From the NCBI RefSeq assembly GCF_005280195.1, contig NZ_SZPR01000010.1, positions 216,967 through 280,966 on the forward strand: 64,000 nt of DNA, written 5' to 3'. Position 1 is the first letter of the stretch. Each line of letters opens with the position of its first letter. Under the pieces are notes generated by a model. That model ran no database searches and was not told the DNA's origin. It was given only the letters and a program-made list of their open reading frames with translations. The position numbers and the translations under genes are program-made. The stretch is from Streptomyces galbus. Its GTDB lineage: Bacteria > Actinomycetota > Actinomycetes > Streptomycetales > Streptomycetaceae. Shown here one piece after another: positions 1-9,300 of this stretch.

Positions 1-3000
1 CCACCCCCGTCGGCCCCGAACAACTCGCCGAACTGCGCACCCTGAACGAGATCGTGGGCTTCGTCCTGGAACTCGGCGGCACGAGCCCGGCGGACGCGGC
101 GCAGGAGCCGGCGACCACCACCGCGCCGGCCGCCCCCACCGCCACCTCCGGGGACGTCACCGCCGCCCTCCTCGACATCGTCGCCCAGAAGACCGGCTAC
201 CCGGCCGACATGCTCGACCTCGCCATGGACGTCGAAGCCGACCTCGGCATCGACTCCATCAAGCGCGTCGAGATCATGGGCGTCCTCCAGGAACAGTTCC
301 CCAGCCCCACCCCCGTCGGCCCCGAACAGCTCGCCGAACTGCGCACCCTCGGCGACATCGCCGACTTCGTCACCGGCCTCACCGGCACCCCGGCCCCCGC
401 ACCGAGCACCCCGAGCACCCCCGCACCGGCCGCCACGGCGACCACCACGGCCTCCCCCGCGGACGTCACCGCCGCCCTCCTCGACATCGTCGCCCAGAAG
501 ACCGGCTACCCGGCCGACATGCTCGACCTCGCCATGGACGTCGAAGCCGACCTCGGCATCGACTCCATCAAGCGCGTCGAGATCATGGGCGTCCTCCAGG
601 AACAGTTCCCCAGCCCCACCCCCGTCGGCCCCGAACAACTCGCCGAACTGCGCACCCTCGGCGACATCGCCGACTTCGTCACCGGCCTCACCGGCACCCC
701 GGCCCCCGCACCGAACACCCCGAGCACCCCGAGCACCCCCGCACCGGCCGCCCCCGCCGAGCCCTCCCCCGCGACCACCGCGCCGATCGGCCGCGGTCAC
801 GCCGGTCTGGTCGAGCTGCCCCTCCCCGACCGTCTCGTGGACGCCTACCCGCAGGGCGCGACCGCGCTCGTCGTGGACGACGGCAGCGAGGTCGCCGAGG
901 CCACGGCGGCCCGCCTCGCCGCGGCCGGCTGGCAAGTGCGGGCGCTGCGGCTGCCGGGTGTCCCGCAGCGCTTCGCGGGCGCCACGGACCTGCCGCTCAC
1001 CGGCTGGGGCGCGACCGAACTGTCCTCCCGGCTGGAAGAGTTGGGTGACGAGAAGGTCCACCTCGCCGTCGTGTTCGCCGCCGCGGACGGCCTGCCGTGG
1101 GCCGAGGGCGTACGCCGGCTCGCGCACACGCTGCTGGTCGCCAAGCACCTGGTCGCTCCGCTGACGTCCGCCGCGCGGGCCGGTCACCGGGCCGCGTTCG
1201 TCACGGTCACCCGGCTCGACGGCTCGTTCGGCCTGAGCGGGGTCGCCGAGGACGCCGCGCCCGCCGGTGGCGTCGGCGGTCTGGTCAAGACCCTCGCCGT
1301 GGAGGCCCCGGAGCTGTTCTGCCGCGCGGTCGACCTGGCCCCCGGGCTCGGTGCCGCCGAGGCGGCGGAGCTGGTCCTGCAGGAGGCGCAGGACGCGGCC
1401 CCGGCCCCGGTGCAGGTGGGCCGGGACGGCGGCCGCCGGGTCGCCCTCACCCCCGCCGGCGACGCGCCCGCCGCGACCGGCGCCGCCCTCACCGCCGACG
1501 ACCTGCTCGTGGTGACCGGCGGCGGGCGCGGCATCACCGCCCGCTGCGCCGTCGCCCTCGCCCGGGCCCACCGCCCCGGCCTGCTGCTCCTCGGCCGTAC
1601 CGCGCTGGGCGAGGAGCCCGCGTGGGCGCACGGCCTGACGGACGCGGCCGCGCTGAAGGCCGCCGCCGTGGCGCACCTGAAGGCGTCGGGCGAGAAGCCC
1701 ACCCCGAAGCGCGTCGAGCAGCTCTACGGCGCGGTCGTCGGCGAGCGCGAGGTGCGCCGGACGCTGGCCGACATCCGGGCCGCCGGCAGCGAGGTCGAGT
1801 ACCTGGCCGTGGACATCACGGACGCCTCCGCGACGGCCGCCGCCCTCGCCCCCTACCGGGAGCGGATCACCGGTCTGGTGCACGGCGCCGGGGTCCTCGC
1901 CGACCAGCTCATCGCCGCGAAGAAGGCCGCCGAGATCGAGCGGGTGTTCTCCGTGAAGCTGGGCGGTCTGCGCTCCGTGGTCGCCGCGCTGGAGGCCCGA
2001 CGGCTGCGCCACGTGGTGCTGTTCTCCTCGGTGGCCGGGTTCTTCGGCAACCGGGGCCAGTCCGACTACGCCATGGCCAACGAGGTGCTCAACGCCTGGG
2101 CCGCGTCCTTCAAGGGCCGCCACCCCGAGGCGCACGTCTCCTCGCTCAACTGGGGCGCCTGGGACTCCGGCATGGTGTCGCCGCAGATCAAGGCGGTGTT
2201 CGAGGAGCGGGGCATCGCACTCATCCCCGAGGACACCGGAACCCGGCTGTTCGCCGAGCAGTTCGACCCGGAGCGGTCCGGCGACGTGGTGACCGTCCTC
2301 GGCCCGACCACGCCCCTGTCGGTGCGCGAGGACGCCGCGCCCGCGGCCCCGGCCGTGCTGGAGCGGGACCTGCACGCCCTGGCGGCCGATCCGCTGGTCG
2401 CCGACCACGTCATCGGCGACGCCCCGGTGCTGCCCGCCGCGGCGGCCCTGGGCTGGGCGGCTGGCGCCGTCGAGCGGCTGACCGGCCGGACCGTCGCGCG
2501 GGTGCGGGACTTCACCGTCCACAAGGGCGTCGTCTTCGACGGCGGTCTGGAGGGCGCCCGGTTCCGGCTGGCGGTCGACCCGACGCCGGACGGCGCCGAG
2601 GCCGACGTGCGGATCGTCTCCGAGGGCGCCGACGGCACCGTACGGCCGCACTACGCGGCGCGGGTGCAGTGGGGTGCCGCCGCCGGGGGGACCGTACGGG
2701 TCTCCGGGCTGCCGGCGCTCGGCGGTGGCCGTGACGCGCGGGGGCTGTACGAGGACGGCACGCTGTTCCACGGTCCGTCGCTGCGCGGGCTGCGCCGGGT
2801 GCTGGAGTCGGCCGAGGCGCGCCTGGTCGTGGAGTGCGAGCTGGCCGAACACCGGCCGCAGGGCGGGGCGCTGGCGTCCGAGCGGTACGCGCCCGGCACC
2901 GCCGACCTGCTGCTGCAGGCCGCGCTGGTGTGGATGCGCCGGCACCGGGACACGGCGAGCCTGCCGATGGGCGTGGCGGACGTCGAGCTGTTCGAGGCGC

Positions 3001-3170
3001 TGCCGGACGGCGAGCCGTTCCTGGTGGTGGCGGAGCCGGTGTCGGTGAACGGCACGGGCGCCACGCTCACCGTGACGGCCTGCGCGGCCGACGGGCGGGT
3101 GCTGGCCCGGTTCTCCGGCGTGTCCCTCGTGTCCACCCCGCAGCTGGCCGCGAAGTTCGCGGGCCGCTGA
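1..3170 (+). CDS. pfaA: PfaA-type polyunsaturated fatty acid/secondary lipid synthase, C-terminal part (ACP-ACP-ACP-KR-DH-like), 5' partial
   Basis: The reading frame is open from base 3, so the start and the expected N-terminal KS and acyltransferase lie before the window. Visible order: the tail of one ACP (bases 3-60), two complete ACPs (about 152-395 and 461-705) separated by Pro/Ala/Thr linkers, a ketoreductase and a dehydratase-like C-terminus. Each full ACP has the LGIDSIKR phosphopantetheine site that marks PUFA-synthase carriers. The ketoreductase starts with VVTGGGRGI (near base 1512) and has SSVAGFFGN and QSDYAMANE, with catalytic Tyr at 2067-2069. After 2340 a degenerate hot-dog region (DPLVADHVIGDAPVLPAAA) occupies the place of the PfaA C-terminal dehydratase. 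The protein would act in the cytoplasm as the carrier and first-reduction subunit. Family assignment is firm; the number of ACPs upstream is unknown. Confidence 0.93.
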   Translation, partial: TPVGPEQLAELRTLNEIVGFVLELGGTSPADAAQEPATTTAPAAPTATSGDVTAALLDIVAQKTGYPADMLDLAMDVEADLGIDSIKRVEIMGVLQEQFPSPTPVGPEQLAELRTLGDIADFVTGLTGTPAPAPSTPSTPAPAATATTTASPADVTAALLDIVAQKTGYPADMLDLAMDVEADLGIDSIKRVEIMGVLQEQFPSPTPVGPEQLAELRTLGDIADFVTGLTGTPAPAPNTPSTPSTPAPAAPAEPSPATTAPIGRGHAGLVELPLPDRLVDAYPQGATALVVDDGSEVAEATAARLAAAGWQVRALRLPGVPQRFAGATDLPLTGWGATELSSRLEELGDEKVHLAVVFAAADGLPWAEGVRRLAHTLLVAKHLVAPLTSAARAGHRAAFVTVTRLDGSFGLSGVAEDAAPAGGVGGLVKTLAVEAPELFCRAVDLAPGLGAAEAAELVLQEAQDAAPAPVQVGRDGGRRVALTPAGDAPAATGAALTADDLLVVTGGGRGITARCAVALARAHRPGLLLLGRTALGEEPAWAHGLTDAAALKAAAVAHLKASGEKPTPKRVEQLYGAVVGEREVRRTLADIRAAGSEVEYLAVDITDASATAAALAPYRERITGLVHGAGVLADQLIAAKKAAEIERVFSVKLGGLRSVVAALEARRLRHVVLFSSVAGFFGNRGQSDYAMANEVLNAWAASFKGRHPEAHVSSLNWGAWDSGMVSPQIKAVFEERGIALIPEDTGTRLFAEQFDPERSGDVVTVLGPTTPLSVREDAAPAAPAVLERDLHALAADPLVADHVIGDAPVLPAAAALGWAAGAVERLTGRTVARVRDFTVHKGVVFDGGLEGARFRLAVDPTPDGAEADVRIVSEGADGTVRPHYAARVQWGAAAGGTVRVSGLPALGGGRDARGLYEDGTLFHGPSLRGLRRVLESAEARLVVECELAEHRPQGGALASERYAPGTADLLLQAALVWMRRHRDTASLPMGVADVELFEALPDGEPFLVVAEPVSVNGTGATLTVTACAADGRVLARFSGVSLVSTPQLAAKFAGR
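152..714 (+). repeat. Near-identical tandem ACP-coding repeat
   Basis: Bases 152-405 and 461-714 are the same 254-nt sequence offset by 309 nt (103 codons), with one silent difference (g329 versus a638). A third, cut copy is visible at bases 1-43, which matches 616-658 base for base before diverging. Silent sites are conserved as well as amino acids, which points to recent duplication or ongoing gene conversion rather than protein-level selection alone. Confidence 0.95.
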
Positions 3171-3316
3171 GACGACTCGCGAGTGAGCCGAACGGGGCTC
3201 CCCGGTGCCGGGGGCGCGGGTGCACGGGTCTGCTGGGCCCGGCACGAGCGGCCCCCGGCACCGGCCGGGGCGCCCCCGCGGGCGAACGAGCACAAGAAGC
3301 GAGGAGACAGCTCCCC

Positions 3317-6300
3317 ATGAGCAAGTTCGCGATCGTCGGGATCTCCTGCCTGTTCCCCGGGGCGGACACTCCCGACGCGTTCTGGAGCAACCTGCGCGAC
3401 GGCGTCGACAGCCGCCGGGAGGGCGGTCCGGACGTCTTCGGTCCGGCGCCCGACCCGCGGGACGCGGACCCCGCGCACACCATCACCTGCGTGCGGGGCG
3501 GTTTCGTCACCGGGTTCGACTTCGACCCCACCGGGTTCCTGCTGGACGCCGGTGACCTCGCCGGCCTGGACCGGGTCTTCCACTGGTCGCTGCACGTGGC
3601 CCGCGAGGCGCTGCGCGACAGCGGGCACGCCGGCCGCCCGTGCCTGGCGGCCCGCACCGGCCTGGTGATCGGCGACTACTCCTTCCCGACGCCCGCGTCC
3701 GCGCGGATCAGCCTGCCGCTGGTCCACGAGGCGGTCCTGGACGGCCTCAGGCGTGCCGGGCACCCGGCGCCCGCCCCGGCGCCGCTGCTCGACCCGTCGG
3801 CGGTGCACCCGGCCGACGCCCGGGTCAGCGGCGCACCGGCCCGCGTCACGGCCGCCGCCCTGGGCCTGGGCGGCCCCCGCTACGCGCTGGACGCCGCCTG
3901 CTCCTCCGCGCTGTACGCGCTGAAGCTGGCCTGCGACCACCTGGCGGCCGGTCAGGCCGACCTGATGCTGGCGGGCGGGGTGTGCGCGCCCGACCCGACC
4001 CTGATCCACCTGTCGTTCTCCGACCTGCACGCCTACCCGGACAACGACGTCAGCCAGCCCTTCGACGCCCGCTCGACCGGCATCCTCACCGGACAGGGCG
4101 CCGGCATGGTCGCGGTACGGCGGCTGGCGGACGCGCTCGCGGACGGCGACCGGATCTACGCGGTCGTGGACGGCATCGGACTGTCCAACGACGGCGCCGG
4201 CCGCCACCTGCTGGTGCCGAACCCTTCGGGACAGCTCGGCTCGTACGAACTGGCCTACGCACAGGCCGGGTTCGGGCCGGAGGAGGTCGACTACCTGGAG
4301 TGCCACGCCACCGGTACGCCGATCGGCGACGGCACCGAGGCGGAGTCGGTCGCGTCCTGGTTCGGGCCGCGCGGCGGGGTGCCGCCGCTGGGCTCGGTGA
4401 AGGGCAACCTCGGGCACCTGCTGACCGTGGCGGGCCTGAGCAGCCTGCTGAAGGTGATCCTGTCGATGGCGCACGGGCAGGTGCCACCGACGATCGGCGT
4501 CGAGGAGCCGCTCGCGGCGGACCTGCCGCTGGTGCGGGCCGCGCGTCCCTGGCCCGAGGAGCGGCCGGGGCCGCGGCGCGCCGCGGTGTCGGCCTTCGGC
4601 TTCGGCGGCACCAACGCGCACGTGGTGCTCTCCCAGCAGGCTTCTCCGCAGGCTTCTCCGCAGCCGTCCCGGCAGCCCTCTGAGCAGTCCTCCTCGCAGG
4701 GCGACGCGGCCGGGGCGGAGTCCGTCGCGCCGCCCGCGCTGGACGTGGTCGGCGTGGGCGCGCACTTCGGCACCCTCGACTCGGCCGCCGCCTTCGAACG
4801 CGCCCTGTACGACGGCTCGGACGCGTTCCGGACGCTGCCCGAGCACCGCTGGCGGGGCCTGGAGGACACGGCCGGCGGCACCCTGGAGCGGGCCGGCCTG
4901 GACCGCGCGCGGCTGCCGGAGGGCGCGTTCGTGGACCGGGTCGACGTGGACCCGGCGGACCACCGCATCCCGCCCGCCGACCTGCGCAACTACAACCTCC
5001 AGCACGCCCTGATGTCCAAGGTCGCCGACGAGGCGCTGCGCGACGCGGGCTACGACCGGAGCGTGCCGGCCGGGCAGAAGGCGCCCGAGCCGCGGCGGGT
5101 CGCGGTCGTGGTGGCCATGGAGATCGAGCCGAGCGCGCACCTGCACCTCGCCCGGCACGGCCTGGGCGACTTCCTGCGCCGCGCCTACGCCGAGGCCGGT
5201 CTCGAACTGACCGACGAGCAGCGGGCCGCGCTGGCCGCGGCCACGCGCGACGCGGTGCACGAGCCGATCGTCGCCAACGAGGTGCTCAGCTACATCGGCA
5301 ACATCATGGCGAGCCGCATCTCCTCGCTGTGGAACCTGACCGGGCCGTCGTTCACGGTGTCCTCCGACGGCGCGGGCACCGCCGAGGCGCTGGAGATCGC
5401 CCGGCTGCTGCTGCTGGACGAGACGGTGGAGGCGGTGCTGGTCGGCGCCGTCGACCTGGCGGGCTCCCCCGAGCACCTGCTGCTGCGCGGCGCCGCCCCG
5501 GTCGCGGGCGCGGGCCTCAGCTTCGGCGAGGGGCAGCGGGGCCGCCGGATCGGCGAGGGCGCGGGCGCGGTCGTCGTCACCCGCGCGGGCGAGGCGAAGC
5601 GGCCGGTGTACGCGCGGATCGACTCCGTCGCCGTACGGCACTGCGCCCCCGTCGACGGCGTGCTGCCGGAGGCGGACGCGGCGACGCTCGCGGAGGCGGC
5701 CGGGCAGGCCCTGGCCGGGGCCGGGATCGGTCCGGGGCACGTCGGCTACCTGGAGGCCCACGCGGGCGGTACGGCGGCGCAGGACGCGGCCGAACTGGCC
5801 GGTCTCGCCCGGGTGTACCCGGCCGGGTCCGGGGCGGTCGCGCTGGGCAGCGCCAAGGCGCAGGTCGGCGACGCCCAGGCCGCGTCGGCGATGGCCGGGC
5901 TGCTGCGGGCGGTGCTGTGCCTGCACCACGGCTACCTGCCGGGCGTACCCGGCTGGCGGCGGCCGGACCCGGACCTGGCCGGGCACTTCGCCGACTCCGC
6001 CTTCCACGTGCCGGACGCCTCCCGGCCCTGGCTGCGCGGCGGCAACGACGAGCGGCGGTACGCGGCGGTCAGCGTGATCGGCTCCGACGGCGCCCACGGC
6101 CACGTGGTGCTGTCCGCCGAGCACACCCGCGGCGACCTCGTGGCGTCCGACTGGCGGCGGGCCGGCGCCCCGGTGCTGCTGGCGCTCGGCGCGGCGGACG
6201 TCGACGGGCTGCTCGCCGAGGTCGCCGGGCACCAGGAGCTGCTGGAGCGCGGCGCCGACCCCTACCGGCTGGCCCGGGCGGCGGCCGAGCGGCTGCCGGG

Positions 6301-9300
6301 CAGCGCGCTGCGGGTGGTGCTCGTCGGCCGGGACGCACGACAGCTCGGTGAGCAACTGGAGCTGGCGACCCGTCACCTGGCCGACGCGTACGCCCGGGGC
6401 GAGGAGTGGACGACCCCGGCGGGCAGTTGCTTCGCCCCGCGGCCGATCGGGCCGCAGGGGAAGGTGGCGCTCGTCTACCCGGGTGCCTTCAACTCCTACC
6501 CGGGGCTGGGGCAGGACCTGTTCCGGGCGTTCCCGTCGCTGCTCACCCGGTTCGAGGCGGAGGCCACCGACCCCGACCGGATGTTCCGCGCGGCGCAGCT
6601 CTACCCGCGCTCGCAAGAGGCGTTGGACCGACGGGCGTTGATGGCGCTGGAGGGTGAACTGGGCGAGGACGTCCCGTTCATGCTCGCCACCGGCACCACG
6701 TTCGCCATCCTCTACACCGACCTGGTGCGGGAGCTGCTGGGCGTGCCGGCGCACGGCGCGTTCGGGTACAGCCTGGGCGAGTCGAGCATGCTGTTCGCGA
6801 CCGGCGGCTGGCTGCGCTCGGCGCGCCGCGACGACCGGATCAGCGCCACCGAGCTGTTCCGCGACCGGCTGACCGGCCCGCGCCGCACGGTGCGCGAGCT
6901 GTGGGACCTGCCGGAGGACACCCCGGACGCGGCGGTGTGGGGCAGCTTCGTGCTGCTGGAGTCCGCGGACCGGATCACCGGGGCGCTCGCCCGCTACGAC
7001 CGGGTGTTCCTCACCCACGTCAACACGCCCACCGAGGCGGTCGTCGCCGGCGACCCGGCCCAGTGCCGGGCGCTGATCGAGGAGCTGGGCTGCCCGTCGG
7101 CCCGCTCGCCCGTCGGGTCGGTCATGCACTGCCCGGTGGTGGACGGGGAGCTGGCGGGCCTCGCCGAGCTCAACGACCACCCGACGGGTTCGACGGGCGG
7201 CCTGGAGCTGCTCAGCGCCTACGACTACGACACCGTGGGCACCCTGGACCGCGCCGAGGTGGCCCGCCGCATCGCGCACACCCTGCGCGGCACGATCGAC
7301 TTCCCGCGCCTGGTGCGCACCGCCCACGACCGGGGCTTTCGCTACTTCGTCGAGGTGGGCCCGGGCGCGACCTGCACCCGCTGGGTGCGCGACACCCTCG
7401 GGGACGCCGAGCACGTCGCGGTCGCCGTGGACCGGCGCGGGGTGCCGGCCGCGCGGTCCGTGGCCCAGCTCGCGGCCCGGCTCACGGCGCACGGGCTGCC
7501 GGTCGACCTGGCCGGGCTGCTCGGCCCGGACCCGGTGGCCCGGAAGGCCCGGCCGGCCCTGCTGCGGGTGCCGGTGGGCGGGGGCGCCTCGATCCCGGCC
7601 GGGGTCGCCGCGCGGGCCGCCGCCGCGCCGGCCGCGGTGTCCGCCCCGGCCGCCCGTACGGCACCCGCGCCCGCGAGCGCCGCAGTCGACGTCAAGGACG
7701 CACGGCCCGCTCCCGGCGCGGCCGTTCCGCTGGAGGTAACCGACCCGATGCCCGCCGATCCGACCCTCGACGACGCCGAGGTCATCACCTTCGACGGTGA
7801 GCCGATCGCGTTCCTGCCCTGGACACCGGAGCCGCGGCAGCCGCAGCAGCCCGGGGGGCCGCGCGGCCCGCTGGAGCCGGGCGCGGCCGCCGGTCCGCCG
7901 TCCGCCGTCACCGCCGTGTCCCCCGCTCCGCCCGCATCCCCCGCCGTCGTCCCTCCCCGTCCCGCGGCGACCGCACCTGCCGCCGCGGCCGGGACGCCGG
8001 GCAGCGCCCGGCCGCCGCGCCCCGCGGGGTCCGGCGGCACCGCCGCCGCGGACCTGGTGCACGAGCTGCGCCGGCAGATGGTCGCCACCCACTCGGTGGT
8101 GATGGAGACCCAGCGCGTCCTGCAGGAGCACACGCTGGCCCGCACGGAAGCGCTGCTCGACCCGCGCGCGAGGGCGTCCGCGCCCGCCGTGGCGCCGGCC
8201 CCGCGCCCCCTCCCCGCCGCCGGGCCCGGGCCGCTCCCGTCCGCCGCGCCGCAGCCCGCGCTGCCCGCCGCCGCTCCCCCGGACGCGTCGGCGGCCCCGG
8301 CGGCCCCGGCGGCACCGGCCGCGCCAGCGGGCCCCGACGCCCCCACGGGTCCGGCGCCCGCCGGCCCCGCCCGCACCCCGGGTGTCATCTGGGACGAGGA
8401 GCAGCTCCTCGCCTTCGCCACCGGCCGGATCGCCGACGTCTTCGGGCCCGGGTTCGCGCCGGTCGACGGCTACGCCAAGCGCGTCCGGCTGCCCGCGCCG
8501 CCGTACCACTTCGTCACCCGCGTCACCGCCCTGGAGGCCGAGACCGGGGTGTACGAGCCGTCGTTCATCCGCACCGAGTACGACGTCCCCGAGGACGCCT
8601 GGTACGCCGTCGACGGCGGGGTGCCGCCGGCCGTCGCCATCGAGGCCGGGCAGTGCGACCTGCTGCTCATCAGCTACCTGGGCATCGACTTCCGCAACCG
8701 GGGCGAGCGGGTCTACCGGCTGCTGGACAGCAAGCTGGTCTTCCACGGCGACCTGCCGCGCACCGGCCAGACCCTGCGCTACGACATCTCCATCAACCGG
8801 TTCGTCCGCCAGGGCGACACCACCCTCTTCTTCTTCAGCTACCTCTGCTACGCCGACGGCGAGCTGATCCTCGAACTCAAGGACGCCTGCGCCGGGTTCT
8901 TCTCCGAGGCCGAACTCGCCACCCCGCTCGGGGTGGTCGTCACCGAGAAGGAGCGGCAGCGGCGGGCGGCGCTGACGAAGACCTGGTTCAAGCCGCTGGC
9001 GTACACCGACAACAACCACCTGACGGCGGCCGACCTGGAACTGCTGGCCGACGGGCGCCCCGGGGACGTCTTCGGCCCGCACCACGCGCAGGACCCCGGC
9101 CTGAACCCGGCGCTGCGGCTGCCGGACGCGCGGCTGCGGATGGTCGACGAGATCCTGATCGACCGCACCGGCGGCCCGCGCGGCATCGGCGCGATCACCG
9201 CGTACAAGCGGCTGGAGCCGGACGCCTGGTACTTCGAGTGCCACTTCCCGGACGACCCGGTGCTGGCCGGTTCGATGGTCGCCGAGGGCGCGGTGCAGAC

